64,000 nucleotides of DNA from Nocardia jiangxiensis NBRC 101359 (GTDB taxonomy: Bacteria; Actinomycetota; Actinomycetes; Mycobacteriales; Mycobacteriaceae), in assembly GCF_000308615.1 (NCBI RefSeq), contig NZ_BAGB01000170.1, positions 1-64,000 of the forward strand. Reading direction: 5' to 3'. Positions 34,367 to 43,645 of the stretch are shown one piece after another. The notes beneath the pieces are model-generated. The model made no database searches. It saw nothing but the letters and a program-made list of their open reading frames with translations, and was not told the DNA's origin. How positions within the stretch are numbered: position 1 is the first letter of the stretch; each line of letters opens with the position of its first letter. The translations under genes were made by a program, and so were the position numbers.

Positions 34367-35584
34367 ATGACCGTCGAAACCACCACTGCCACTTCCGGTC
34401 TCGCCGAGCTGAGCGCCCGATTCGCGGATCTGTTCCAGCGCATCGCCGACACCGCCGTGGAACGTGACGCGCGGCGCGAGGTGCCGCACGGCCTCGTGCG
34501 CGAATTGGGCCGCGCCGGATTCGGCGCGCTGCGAGTACCGCCCGAGTACGGCGGCTCCGGCATCAGCATGGCGGAGTTGACCGAACTGCTGCTCGAGCTC
34601 GCCGCGGCCGATTCGAACTTCCCGCAGATCCTGCGTGCGCACTTCCTATACACCGAATCGCTGCTGCACGCACCGGATTCGGAGTTGCGCACCCGGTGGC
34701 TGCGGCGCATCGGGGCCGGTGATCTGCTCGGCGGCGCCTACACCGAGCGGTCCACGGCGAACGCCTCGCACTTCTCCACGACCGTCACGCACGCCGGAGA
34801 ACGGCGAATCGTCAACGGGGAGAAGTACTACACCACCGGCTCGCTGTACGCGGACTGGGTGATCACCGCGGGGGAGGGCGACCACGGCGTCACCCATGTC
34901 ATCGTCGCCGCCGGGACACCCGGACTGGAGATCGTCGACGACTGGAACGGGTTCGGTCAGCGGCTCACCGCCAGCGGCACGACGCGGTTCACCGAGGTCG
35001 ACATCACCGAAACTCCGCAACTGCCGGAGGATCTCACGCCCGGCAGCTACGGCACCTCGCTGGCCCAGTTCTGGCACATCGTGGCGCTGGCGGGTATCGC
35101 GCGCCGGCTGCACACCGACGTCCTGGCCTACGTCCGGGACCGCAAGCGATACTTCAGCCAGGGCGCGGCCGTGCTGCCGCGGGTGGACCCGGTCATCCAG
35201 ACGGTGATCGGGGAGATCGGCTCGGCGCGTTTCGTCGCCGAGACGCTCGCGCGCCGGATCGGTTCGCAGATAGGCGATCTCGATCTCGCCGTGCGGGCGG
35301 GTTCGGCGACCGAGGCCGATTTCGACACGGTCGAGATCGATGTGTATCGCGCGCAGGTCAGCGTGATCGACATCGTCCTGGCCGCCGCCGGACGCGCATT
35401 CGACGTCGGCGGGGCCTCCGCCCTGGACGCGACCGAGGGCTGGGATCGGCACTGGCGCAACGCACGCACGCTGGCCAGTCACAATCCGACACCGCATCGC
35501 CTGGTCAGCATCGGCGACCACGACCTGAACGGCACGTCGCCGTACCGCACCTGGCTCAGCGGAATCGATCTGAGGAATCGGTGA
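34367..35584 (+). CDS. DszC/SfnB-like acyl-CoA-dehydrogenase-fold flavin oxygenase
   Basis: A 405-residue protein of the acyl-CoA dehydrogenase fold: helical N-domain with VPPEYGGSG, middle beta-domain with GGAYTERSTA and GEKYYTTGS, C-terminal helix bundle. The dehydrogenase catalytic Glu is not evident, and similarity is to DszC-type monooxygenases that oxidise sulfur or nitrogen. Its pairing with a DszA-type enzyme repeats the logic of S-oxygenation followed by C-S cleavage. The stop overlaps the permease start by one base. Confidence 0.82.
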   Translation: MTVETTTATSGLAELSARFADLFQRIADTAVERDARREVPHGLVRELGRAGFGALRVPPEYGGSGISMAELTELLLELAAADSNFPQILRAHFLYTESLLHAPDSELRTRWLRRIGAGDLLGGAYTERSTANASHFSTTVTHAGERRIVNGEKYYTTGSLYADWVITAGEGDHGVTHVIVAAGTPGLEIVDDWNGFGQRLTASGTTRFTEVDITETPQLPEDLTPGSYGTSLAQFWHIVALAGIARRLHTDVLAYVRDRKRYFSQGAAVLPRVDPVIQTVIGEIGSARFVAETLARRIGSQIGDLDLAVRAGSATEADFDTVEIDVYRAQVSVIDIVLAAAGRAFDVGGASALDATEGWDRHWRNARTLASHNPTPHRLVSIGDHDLNGTSPYRTWLSGIDLRNR

Positions 35585-37530
35585 TGGATCTGCTCACCTA
35601 TGCCTCGCTCGGCCTGTCCACCGGGGGAGCCTATGCGCTGGTCGCCTTGGGCCTGGTCGCCGCCTATCGTGGCACCGGGGTGATCGATTTCGCGCAGGGC
35701 GCGCTCGGCATGTTCGGGGCGTATCTGTTCTGGAAGTCGTTCAGCCAGTTGGGGATTCCGGTCGGACTGGCCATAGTGATCGGCGTGGTCGTCAGCGCGG
35801 CGATCGGCGTGGGTTTCTTCGCGCTGGTCGGCCGTCGACTGGCGCACGCACCCGCGGTGACGAAGATTCTGATCACCATCGGCCTGATGCTGGTGCTCGA
35901 GGCCGTGGTGCGGATCGTGTGGACCAACCATCAGCAGACCGTGACGCCGTTCGTCGCCGCGGGCGGTTTCGAGGTGGCCGGTGTGCGGGTGCAGTCGATC
36001 GGTGCGCTGCTGGCCGGGGTCGCGATCGTCGCGACGGTCGCCCTGCACCTGCTGTTCACTCGAACCGCGTTCGGGCACATCACGACTGCGCTGCGCGATA
36101 CCGATCTGGGCGCGCAGTCCATCGGCATCAATCCGCGGTTGTGGGGCTCGCTGGCCTGGGGCCTGGCCGGGGCGCTGGCGGCGGTGAGCGCCATCCTGCT
36201 GCTGCCGATCACGCAGCTGTCGCCGACCGCGTCGACCACGCTGCTGGTTCCGGCCCTCGGCGCGGCACTGGCCGCCCGGTTCACCAGTTTCCCGATCGCA
36301 CTGAGCGTCGGCCTGGGCACCGGTGTGCTCGAGGGGTTGTGCACCGGACTGCTCGACGCCCAGATCGCCCGTGCCGTACCGGATGTCGTCGCACTCGTGG
36401 TGTTGCTGCTGGTCGCCCGCACCGATATGCGACGCGGCACCCGCGAGGTGCAGGCGGTCTTCCACGTCGGCAGCGGGCGGATCCGATGGACCTGGCTGGT
36501 CGCGGGGACGGCGGTGGTGCTCGTCCTGATCGGCACCACCATCGGGACGGTGGTCGACGCACTGAGCCTGACGGCGATATTCGGCCTGGTCGCCCTGGGC
36601 ATCGTGGTCTCCATCGGCTACACCGGACAGGTCAACGCGCTGCCGCTGGGCATCAGCGGGGTCTCGATGATCGTCTTCGGCGCGGTGAGCGACGGCGGCG
36701 GTTCGCTGCTGCTCTCGACCCTGGCGGCGGTGCTGACCGCGGTCGCCGGTGCATTCGTGCTGAGCGGGCTGTTCGTCAACGCGCGGATCTACGAGGTGAC
36801 CATCGGCGCGCTGGCGGTGGCCTCGATTCTGCAGGCGATCGTGTTCTCGGTGGACTTCTTCTTCAACGGCAGCAAGGGCTGGACGGTCGGGGACACCACG
36901 ATCTTCGGCGCCGACATCGGCAATATCGGCAATCCGCGCGGATTCGCGGTGGTCGCATGGCTGATTCTGCTGCTCGCACTCATCGCGGTGGCGAATCTGC
37001 GGCGGTCCTCGGTCGGCCGCTACGTGCTCTCGGTGCGACAGGACGAGCGGCTGCCCGCCGCGCTGGGCGTCGTGCCCGCCCGCGCCAAATTCATCGGACT
37101 GGTCATCTCCTCGGTGCTGTGGGGAGTGGCCGGCGCGCTGCTGGCGGTGCAGCGCGGATTCATCGCCAAGGGAGATGTCCGGATGGAGGGATTCGACTAT
37201 GCGGATTCGCTGGCGCTGATCGCCTTCGTCATTCTGGCCGGATCCGGATATCTGGTCGGCGCGGTCCTGGCCGGCGCCTTCGCGCCCGGCGGATTGCTCT
37301 CGCACATCCTGTCTTTCGCGCCGGATGTCAACGACTGGTTGTCACTGTTCTTCGCCGCCAACATGATCTGGGTGCTCGCCACCGAGCCGGACGGCGTGGT
37401 CGGCCAATTCCTGCGTCTGCGTGACGGATTGATACGGCGTCGGCCCGCTCTGACGATTCTGCTCGGCGGCGCGCGGCCCGCTGCGGCGCCGTCCGCCACC
37501 GAGAAAGGAGATGTCGGTGTCACGGCTTGA
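35584..37530 (+). CDS. Fused LivH-LivM type ABC permease
   Basis: A 648-residue membrane protein joining both permeases of a branched-chain-amino-acid-type importer. The LivH part (residues 1-290) begins LTYASLGLSTGGAYALVALG and includes GQNxxA-like helix packing. The LivM part (from about 305) holds SIGYTGQVNALPLGISGVS and the EAA-like loop RQDERLPAALGVVPARAKF. About 16-18 membrane helices in total. Fusion fixes a 1:1 heterodimer. It overlaps the ATPase gene by 20 bases. Confidence 0.88.
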   Translation: MDLLTYASLGLSTGGAYALVALGLVAAYRGTGVIDFAQGALGMFGAYLFWKSFSQLGIPVGLAIVIGVVVSAAIGVGFFALVGRRLAHAPAVTKILITIGLMLVLEAVVRIVWTNHQQTVTPFVAAGGFEVAGVRVQSIGALLAGVAIVATVALHLLFTRTAFGHITTALRDTDLGAQSIGINPRLWGSLAWGLAGALAAVSAILLLPITQLSPTASTTLLVPALGAALAARFTSFPIALSVGLGTGVLEGLCTGLLDAQIARAVPDVVALVVLLLVARTDMRRGTREVQAVFHVGSGRIRWTWLVAGTAVVLVLIGTTIGTVVDALSLTAIFGLVALGIVVSIGYTGQVNALPLGISGVSMIVFGAVSDGGGSLLLSTLAAVLTAVAGAFVLSGLFVNARIYEVTIGALAVASILQAIVFSVDFFFNGSKGWTVGDTTIFGADIGNIGNPRGFAVVAWLILLLALIAVANLRRSSVGRYVLSVRQDERLPAALGVVPARAKFIGLVISSVLWGVAGALLAVQRGFIAKGDVRMEGFDYADSLALIAFVILAGSGYLVGAVLAGAFAPGGLLSHILSFAPDVNDWLSLFFAANMIWVLATEPDGVVGQFLRLRDGLIRRRPALTILLGGARPAAAPSATEKGDVGVTA

Positions 37531-38311
37531 CATTCGCGATCTGACCGTCGAAATCGCCGGGAGCACAATTCTTTCCGAGGTTTCACTCACCGTGGAACCC
37601 GGCACCGTGGTCGGCTTGCTCGGCGCCAACGGTGCGGGCAAGAGTGCGACCGTCGACGCGATCGCCGGATATCAGCGGATCCGCTCGGGTTCGGTGCGGG
37701 TGGACGATCGCGAGATCGGACGCCGCAGCGCCGCGACCCGTGCCCGGCTCGGGGTGATCCGCACCTTCCAGGACTATCTGCTCCTGGAGGATCTCACCGT
37801 CGAGGAGAACATCCTCGGCGCGGCGGAGATCGCGGTCCGAAAGTCGATGGTGCGCGATCTGTTTCGCTTCGGCAGACCGCTGCGTGCCGCGCGGTCGCAC
37901 GCCCGGGAGATCCTGCGCGCGCACGGCCTGGAGAACTTCTCCGCCACCCGGGTCGAGCAGTTGTCGCTGGGGTGGCACGCACGGGTCAACCTCGCCCGCG
38001 CCGCCGCGCAACAGCCGCGAGTACTGCTGCTGGACGAACCCGCCGCGGCTCTGAGCCTGGACGCCCGGCGCGCGGTCGTGGCGACCATCCGGGCACTGCG
38101 CGATACCGAGGGCCTGGCGATCCTGCTGGTCGAACACAATCTCGATGTCGTGACCGCCGTCTGCGACGTGATCTACATCCTCGAACAGGGCCGGGTGATC
38201 GCGCACGGACCGACCGCCGAGATCCTGGACAGCGCCGAGGTCCGCGCCATCTACTTCGGTGAGCAGCCCGACGACTCGCAGTCGCTTCGCACGGTGGGAG
38301 CGGCACTGTGA
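37511..38311 (+). CDS. LivG-type ABC ATPase with altered signature motif
   Basis: A 266-residue ATPase: Walker A GANGAGKSA, Q-loop in TFQDYLL, Walker B VLLLDEPAA, H-loop VEHN. The ABC signature, normally LSGGQ, reads LSLGW (QLSLGWHARVNLARA), a change at two key residues. In a heterodimer with LivF, this would leave one of the two ATP sites degenerate. ATG 37511 has AAAGGAG upstream, inside the permease gene; it overlaps the next gene by four bases. Confidence 0.88.
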   Translation: MSVSRLDIRDLTVEIAGSTILSEVSLTVEPGTVVGLLGANGAGKSATVDAIAGYQRIRSGSVRVDDREIGRRSAATRARLGVIRTFQDYLLLEDLTVEENILGAAEIAVRKSMVRDLFRFGRPLRAARSHAREILRAHGLENFSATRVEQLSLGWHARVNLARAAAQQPRVLLLDEPAAALSLDARRAVVATIRALRDTEGLAILLVEHNLDVVTAVCDVIYILEQGRVIAHGPTAEILDSAEVRAIYFGEQPDDSQSLRTVGAAL

Positions 38312-39018
38312 CCGCGACGGACACCCGAGTGCGCACCGGTGGTCTGGACGTCACCGGGCTGACCGTCGACTACGGAAACGGCACGGGGCTGTGGGATTTC
38401 GACCTGCACGTCGGCGCGGGTGAGGTCACCTGTGTGATCGGGCGCAACGGCGCGGGAAAGTCCAGCGCCCTGCTCGGCATCGCCGGATTCGTCACACCCA
38501 CCGCGGGAACCGTCGCCATCGGCGGTGCGAAGGTTTCCGGCGCGCCGTACCGGCGGTGCCGCACACAGTTGTCGCTCGTGGTGAAGGGGCGCTCGCTGTT
38601 CGGCAGTCTCACCCTTGCGGAGAATCTGTCGCTGGCGCGGATCGATCCCGACGAATTCTTCGATCTGTTCCCGCAATTGGCGTCCCGGCGTGATGTCGCC
38701 GCCGGAAGCCTGAGCGGCGGGCAGCAGCAACTCGCGGCCGTGGGCCGGGCGCTGCTGCGGGACGTGCGCGTGGTCCTGCTGGACGAGCTGACCTTCGGGC
38801 TCAGCCCGGCGGTGCGAGCGCTGATCGCCCGCGTGGTGCGTGAGCAGGCCACCCGACGCGAATTGGCCGTCGTCGTGGTCGAGCAGCACGTGGAGACCGC
38901 CCTGGCGATCGGCGACCGCACCCTCGTGCTCTCCGAGGGGCGCACGGTTCTGGACCTGTCCGCGCGGGAACTGGCCGACCGCACCGAAACCGTGGAACAG
39001 ACCTACCTGCACCCGTAG
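38308..39018 (+). CDS. LivF-type ABC ATPase
   Basis: A 236-residue ATPase with GRNGAGKSS (Walker A), intact LSGGQQQLAAVGRA signature, VVLLDEL (Walker B with Leu in place of the usual Pro) and VEQH. GTG 38308 overlaps the previous stop. Together with the LivG-type protein it should power import through the fused permease. Confidence 0.9.
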   Translation: MTATDTRVRTGGLDVTGLTVDYGNGTGLWDFDLHVGAGEVTCVIGRNGAGKSSALLGIAGFVTPTAGTVAIGGAKVSGAPYRRCRTQLSLVVKGRSLFGSLTLAENLSLARIDPDEFFDLFPQLASRRDVAAGSLSGGQQQLAAVGRALLRDVRVVLLDELTFGLSPAVRALIARVVREQATRRELAVVVVEQHVETALAIGDRTLVLSEGRTVLDLSARELADRTETVEQTYLHP

Positions 39019-39074
39019 TGCCGGGCCGATTCGACGCCCGCGCATCCCCTTGCACAGAAAGCCGATATTCGACC

Positions 39075-40274
39075 ATGTTCACACGTAGATGGACGATCGC
39101 GGCCGCCGCGGCGGCCGTGGCGATCGCCGGTTCGATCACCGCCTGCGCGTCCTCGGACGACAACGATCCCAACACCATCAAGGTGGGATTCATTGCGCCG
39201 CTGTCCTCTTCACCGCAGGCGTTCCGCGATCCCGAACTCGCCGCCGAGGTCGCCGAGAAGGCGGTCAACGATTCCGGCGGGATCAACGGAAAGAAATTGA
39301 AGGTCGTCGTCTACGACACCAAGGGGCAACCGGCGAACGTCGTCGCCGGAGCCCGCAAGCTGGTCGATCAGGACAAGGTCGTGGCCTTCATCGGCGGCAA
39401 CAGCAATGACGGCCTGGCCGCGATCGGCCGCAAAGCCGGTGTGGCGAACTGGTTCCCGATGGGCTGTGCCTCCGCCGACGTCGACAACGACCTGTCGATG
39501 ATCGCCGCGCTCAATTGCGCGGGCGCGGCGCAGGGGACCTATCTGGGCGGTTTGCGCTTCACACCGAAGAAGGCCGTGTACGTCGCGTTCGCGGGTAATA
39601 CGCCCTATATCGAGAATGCGAAGCTGGGCTACCGCAATGCCGGGGTGGACGATGTGAAGATCATCGAAGTGCCGCCCGAGACAACCGATTTCGCGCCGAT
39701 CATCGCGCAGGTCAGAGCCGCGCATCCGGATGTGTGGGGCGGCATGATCTTTCCCCCGGAAAAACTGACCGCCCTGCTGCGCGCCGCGATCGACCAGAAC
39801 TTCCGGACGCCGCTGGTGCTGAGCAACAACGTGATGGAGGATCCGACGATCAAACTGGTATCCGATTCCGGGATACCGAACTCGGTCGCCCTGGAGAAGG
39901 GTGAGGACGCCACCCGATTCCCGACCTGGCAGGCGTACGAGTCCCAATTGGCGAAGTACGACCCCGACCACCGGATCAAGACGCCGCACGACGGCTCGGT
40001 GACCACCGACTGGCTCGCGGTGTGGACCTTCGCGCAGGAGGCGCGCAAACTCCCGACCGTGACCGCGGCGACGTTCCGCGAGCACGCGAAACAATTGCAC
40101 GACTTCAAGACCGACGTGCTGCACGATATCGATTTCACGGTCGACGGTCCGGTGCCGACCGCGCCGCGACAGGCGAATCTGTGGGCGTTCGCCGGACATA
40201 TCGCCGACGGCCGGATCGTGGTGGACGATCCGACGCCGTTCAGCGCCTTCCAGAAGACCCCGATCAGCAACTGA
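39075..40274 (+). CDS. Lipoprotein substrate-binding protein of the Liv-type importer
   Basis: A 399-residue type I periplasmic binding protein. A basic n-region, a hydrophobic helix and the lipobox ITAC (Cys near residue 24) make it a lipoprotein. Then follow GFIAPLSS, NDSGGINGKKL and FIGGNSNDGLA, all typical of LivJ-like ligand sites. The ligand pocket cannot be read by eye. It is the last gene of the operon; 30 bases beyond its stop lies the convergent OsmC gene. Confidence 0.9.
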   Translation: MFTRRWTIAAAAAAVAIAGSITACASSDDNDPNTIKVGFIAPLSSSPQAFRDPELAAEVAEKAVNDSGGINGKKLKVVVYDTKGQPANVVAGARKLVDQDKVVAFIGGNSNDGLAAIGRKAGVANWFPMGCASADVDNDLSMIAALNCAGAAQGTYLGGLRFTPKKAVYVAFAGNTPYIENAKLGYRNAGVDDVKIIEVPPETTDFAPIIAQVRAAHPDVWGGMIFPPEKLTALLRAAIDQNFRTPLVLSNNVMEDPTIKLVSDSGIPNSVALEKGEDATRFPTWQAYESQLAKYDPDHRIKTPHDGSVTTDWLAVWTFAQEARKLPTVTAATFREHAKQLHDFKTDVLHDIDFTVDGPVPTAPRQANLWAFAGHIADGRIVVDDPTPFSAFQKTPISN

Positions 40275-40304
40275 GCGTGGACCTCGTGCCGGCGAGGTGT
40301 TCGT

Positions 40305-40859
40305 TCAGTCCTGCGGGGTGACGGTCAGCCGGGAGACGATCGATGTCGGTCGGCTGACCGTCTGGGCGACGGGCGATCCGGCGATGGCGCGATTCCACAG
40401 TGCGGTGAGTGTGTCGCGATCGGCATCGGCATCGAGGTCTCCGCTGATCTCCAGCGTTCCGAAGCCCGGATTGCCCTCGTCGGCCAGCTCCGCCCACCGC
40501 AGGATGTTCTCGAATGTGCCGGTCACCGTGACCGACAGCCGCCGGATCCGGATTCCGGCCATGGTCGCGTGCAGGACGAGACCGTCGGTGACGCAGGCGC
40601 CCACCGCGGAGAGCAGGTACTCGTGCGGTGTCGGCGCGGAATCCTCGGCGGTCAGATCGGCGGGTTCGTCGAAGACGACGGTGTGCGTGCGCGCCCGCGC
40701 GTCGACCCGGAAACCGCCGCGCCACTGCGTCTGCGCGGTCCACGGACCGCTGAACCGAGCGACGAGATCGCTGTCGCGAATGCGCGCGGCCAGCGCCGCC
40801 CGATGCCCGGCGGAGATCCCGTTGAGCGCATCGTTTTCGGAGGGCACTCGATCGGTCAT
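40305..40859 (-). CDS. OsmC-family protein with a single conserved Cys
   Basis: A 184-residue OsmC-fold protein. The first Cys helix is PHEYLLSAVGACVTDGL. The second peroxidatic Cys is absent: the segment reads AGSPVAQTVSRPTS with Ser in its place, and there is no other Cys in the protein. It is therefore unlikely to be a thiol peroxidase. OsmC paralogues commonly accompany organosulfur genes. It converges on the transporter operon. Confidence 0.85.
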   Translation of the reverse strand: MTDRVPSENDALNGISAGHRAALAARIRDSDLVARFSGPWTAQTQWRGGFRVDARARTHTVVFDEPADLTAEDSAPTPHEYLLSAVGACVTDGLVLHATMAGIRIRRLSVTVTGTFENILRWAELADEGNPGFGTLEISGDLDADADRDTLTALWNRAIAGSPVAQTVSRPTSIVSRLTVTPQD

Positions 40860-40986
40860 CTGATCAGAATAATGCGTGCTCGGTCGTTGCCGGCAACGGC
40901 CGCCATATGCCGTTGTCCGGCGTCATCGGCGCTGGGATAAGGTTGCCGCTCTGGTTGATTCACCACGACGGAAGGGAATTTTTTCG

Positions 40987-41322
40987 ATGGCCCGCAAGGT
41001 CATAGTCGAGCTCGTGGACGACTACGACGGTAAGTCACCGGCAGAGGAATCCGTGCTGTTCTCTCTGGACGGCGTGGAATACGAGATCGATCTGTCGGTG
41101 CTCAATGCTGCGGCACTGCGCGGCATCTTCGACCAGTGGACGCCGCATGCGCGCAAGGCCGGAAGAGTCTCGAAGAGTAAGGGACAGAAGGTCTCCCGCT
41201 CCTCGGCCGAGCGGGAGCAGACCGCCGCGATCCGGGACTGGGCACGCAAGAACGGCTATTCGGTCTCCACTCGCGGCCGCATCCAGGCCGAAGTGGTGGA
41301 GGCGTACAAGAACGCTGGTTGA
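40987..41322 (+). CDS. lsr2: Lsr2 nucleoid-associated protein
   Basis: A 111-residue Lsr2, the actinobacterial AT-rich DNA-binding silencer. Residues 1-60 form the dimerisation domain (KVIVELVDDYDGKSPAEES, then VEYEIDLS). Residues 75-111 form the DNA-binding domain with the RGR hook in YSVSTRGRIQ. Length matches the family (about 110). Monocistronic, followed by a strong hairpin. Lsr2 would be expected to silence AT-rich acquired genes such as those in bases 650-3000. Confidence 0.95.
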   Translation: MARKVIVELVDDYDGKSPAEESVLFSLDGVEYEIDLSVLNAAALRGIFDQWTPHARKAGRVSKSKGQKVSRSSAEREQTAAIRDWARKNGYSVSTRGRIQAEVVEAYKNAG

Positions 41323-41326
41323 GAAT

Positions 41327-41380
41327 CGGCCGAGCCGCTGATCCGTCGCCTCCTCGCGCGTCGAATCAGCGGCTCGGCCG
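41327..41380 (+). terminator. Strong stem-loop downstream of lsr2
   Basis: CGGCCGAGCCGCTGAT (41327-41342) and ATCAGCGGCTCGGCCG (41365-41380) form a perfect 16-bp stem with a 22-base loop. No U-run follows, as is common for actinobacterial terminators. It separates lsr2 from the convergent membrane protein gene. Confidence 0.8.
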
Positions 41381-41451
41381 GTTGTACGCCGAATTTCCGG
41401 TGGTAGGCCGAATTTCGGGGGCAAGAACCCCGCGGGTGGGCCGGGAGTTGA

Positions 41452-42699
41452 TCAACCGAGTGTGGTGAGCAGATCGGTGAGGGTCCGGATTTCGGTCGTC
41501 TGATCCGGAGTGTCAGCGCGGACCGCGTGCAGCGCGTCGTCGATCCGGCCGTCGATGATCGTCCAGGACCGTCCGTCCATGGGCTGCAAAGTGTTCTGGT
41601 CACGGTCCCAGGCCGTTTCCAGGTCCTTGATCCGGGATTTGGCCGCACCGTGGTGACCGGTCTGGATCAGGGTGAGGGTGTCGCTGGTGATGGTGCGGAA
41701 CGTGGCGATCTCGGTGGGCGGGAAGTGGGCGTGTGCCGGTGCGGGGGCTGTCGAGGCCGCAGCGGGTGCGGCCTCCTCGTTGCCACTCGCGGCGGCGTGC
41801 GGTTGGGCGGACGCCCAGAACAGCAGTGCGCCCGCAGCGATTGCGACGAGCACGTAGTAGCCGAGCATGAGCCGCTCTCGAGACGGTTCGATGGTGGGCG
41901 TCGGTGTGGGCGAAGAGTTTTCATCGACAATGGTGTCGCGGCGGGTGCGGGTCAGGTACAGGACCGTCGCGAGGATGGCCACGAGGAACAACACGCTGGT
42001 CACCGCGGTGCCCAGGCCGAGGCCGTGGTCGGCGGTGGGGGAGGCCAGCCAGTCGCCGAGATTCGCGCCGAGCGGGCGGGTGAGTATGTAGGCCAGCCAG
42101 AACGACAGCACCGCATTCGCGCCCAGTCGACGGCCGAGTGCGATGGCGGCGATCAGTGCGGCGGGCAGCAGCACCGAGATTCCGGGACTCCAGCCGGTCA
42201 GCTCCAATGTCCAGTCTCCCGCCGCGGTGCCGAGTGCGAAGGTGACCAGGACGGCGAGCCAGTAGAACAATTCGCGCGGCGTGGTGCGGATGGAGTGGAT
42301 CGAGAGCGTGCGTTCGCGCAGGAACCAGATGCCGAACACCACGGCCAGGATCGCGGCGAAGACGCTGGTGCTCGACGCGAGCGGGACCGAGAGGCCGTCG
42401 GTGAGGATGTCGGTGTAGAGCGTGCCGGTCACGCTGAGCACGACCACGGTCAGCCAGTACACGAACGGCACATAGCGAGTGAGCCGTAGTTGCCAGCTCA
42501 GCACCGCCAGGAGAATCACGGTGAACAGCGCTGCGGTGAGGTTCAATCCGACGCCCAGCGTCATATTGATCCAGTCCGCGAAGCTTTCGCCGACGGTGGT
42601 GCACAGGATCTTGATGATCCAGAACCACACCGTGACCTCGGGCACCTTGCTCAGCATCCGGCGGATTGCGCCGACACCGGAATCAGTCGTCTCCGTCAC
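41452..42699 (-). CDS. COG4705-like membrane protein with soluble C-terminal domain
   Basis: A 415-residue protein. It has about 9-10 membrane helices, beginning with KVPEVTVWFWIIKILCTTVG and containing repeats of the FALGTAAGDW and PLGANLGDW type that characterise the COG4705 family. A last helix precedes an Ala/Pro/His-rich linker (APAPAHAHFPP) and a helical domain of about 100 residues, probably outside the membrane. No biochemical role is established for the family. Divergent from dedA across 200 bases. Confidence 0.75.
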   Translation of the reverse strand: MTETTDSGVGAIRRMLSKVPEVTVWFWIIKILCTTVGESFADWINMTLGVGLNLTAALFTVILLAVLSWQLRLTRYVPFVYWLTVVVLSVTGTLYTDILTDGLSVPLASSTSVFAAILAVVFGIWFLRERTLSIHSIRTTPRELFYWLAVLVTFALGTAAGDWTLELTGWSPGISVLLPAALIAAIALGRRLGANAVLSFWLAYILTRPLGANLGDWLASPTADHGLGLGTAVTSVLFLVAILATVLYLTRTRRDTIVDENSSPTPTPTIEPSRERLMLGYYVLVAIAAGALLFWASAQPHAAASGNEEAAPAAASTAPAPAHAHFPPTEIATFRTITSDTLTLIQTGHHGAAKSRIKDLETAWDRDQNTLQPMDGRSWTIIDGRIDDALHAVRADTPDQTTEIRTLTDLLTTLG

Positions 42700-42899
42700 G
42701 GTCCGTGACGGTAATGATCCGTTGCTGTGTCCCCGCTGAGAAGTCCGGTGAAGACACGGACCACGGCCCAGTGCGATCTCAGCGTGTTCTCAGCGGCGGT
42801 CGGCGAGTGTGGCGGTGTGATACCGACCAGACCTGTGCCCAGCTGCCCAGCGGCGCCTGCCGACCTGTCCCTTGTCCGCACCTGTGGACGGGAGGCGTC

Positions 42900-43508
42900 G
42901 TGCAGCAACTGATTCTGTCCTACGGACTCATCGCGATCTTCGTGCTGATGGCCGCGGAGTCGGCCTGCATCCCGATTCCGTCCGAAGTGACCATGATGCT
43001 CGGCGGCGCGCTGGCGGCCGGTGCGGTCAGCGGTCCGCATCCGAATCTGATCGCGGTCGTGGTCGCGGGTACCGCCGGTAACGTCGCGGGTAGCTATGTG
43101 GCGTGGCTGGTCGGCCGGTACGGCGGACGGCCGGCACTGCACCGCTGGGGTCGCTACATCATGCTGCGGCCCGAGGAGATCGACCGCGCTCAGGACTGGT
43201 TCGTGCGTCGTGGCGCGATGTCGGTGTTCTGGGCGCGCCTGCTCCCCGGTATCCGCACTTTCATCTCCCTGCCCGCCGGAATCGCCGCGATGCCGCCGGT
43301 GCGCTTCGGCGCGTACACCCTCGCCGGGTGTCTGCCGTGGACTGCGGCGCTGGCCGTGGCGGGCTATGCCGTCGGGGCCAACTGGCACAGCCTCGAACAG
43401 TCGCTGCGCGGACCCACCTATCTCCTCGCCGGACTCGTCGTACTGGTTCTCGTGGTCGCCGGGCTGATCGTCCTGCGCCGTCGCCGGGCGGCGACTCCGG
43501 TGGAGTGA
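42900..43508 (+). CDS. DedA-family membrane protein
   Basis: A 202-residue SNARE-associated/DedA protein, a family linked to undecaprenyl-phosphate and lipid flipping. It has the ESACIPIPSEVTMMLGGALA motif, the FWARLLPGIRTFISLPAG amphipathic segment and four to five membrane helices. GTG 42900 is chosen because GGGAGG lies 5 bases upstream; longer frames have no ribosome site. Confidence 0.88.
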   Translation: MQQLILSYGLIAIFVLMAAESACIPIPSEVTMMLGGALAAGAVSGPHPNLIAVVVAGTAGNVAGSYVAWLVGRYGGRPALHRWGRYIMLRPEEIDRAQDWFVRRGAMSVFWARLLPGIRTFISLPAGIAAMPPVRFGAYTLAGCLPWTAALAVAGYAVGANWHSLEQSLRGPTYLLAGLVVLVLVVAGLIVLRRRRAATPVE

Positions 43509-43529
43509 GCGGCGACGATCAGCGGCGGT

Positions 43530-43580
43530 TTCTGGAAAGTGATCTTGCCAAATTCGTTATTCTGGTAGAGGATCTTGCCA
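43530..43580. repeat. Two 21-bp direct repeats, 30-bp period, upstream of 43646
   Basis: Units at 43530-43550 and 43560-43580 share TTCTGG at the start and GATCTTGCCA at the end (17 of 21 bases). The spacing puts both on one DNA face. The stretch is AT-richer than its surroundings and lies 66 bases before the next start codon, so it is probably an operator or activator site. Confidence 0.6.
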
Positions 43581-43645
43581 GAAGTATGACGGGTGTGGCG
43601 CGCAGCCCCGATCGATGTGCTGACATCTGCTGCGAAGGAGAGATC

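Noticed and set aside
35479..37305. Very long antisense open frame opposite the fused permease
   Set aside because: It is Gln/His/Arg-rich, has no ribosome site and mirrors a hydrophobic membrane gene; typical of high-GC shadow frames.
40305..40859. Organic hydroperoxide resistance (Ohr) peroxidase
   Set aside because: The second catalytic Cys is Ser and no other Cys exists, so peroxidase function is unlikely.
41327..41380. Insertion-sequence terminal inverted repeat
   Set aside because: The two arms face each other across 22 bases with no transposase, so they form a terminator hairpin.
43530..43580. Start of a CRISPR array
   Set aside because: Only two imperfect units separated by 9 bases at a promoter position; no spacers and no cas genes in the window.
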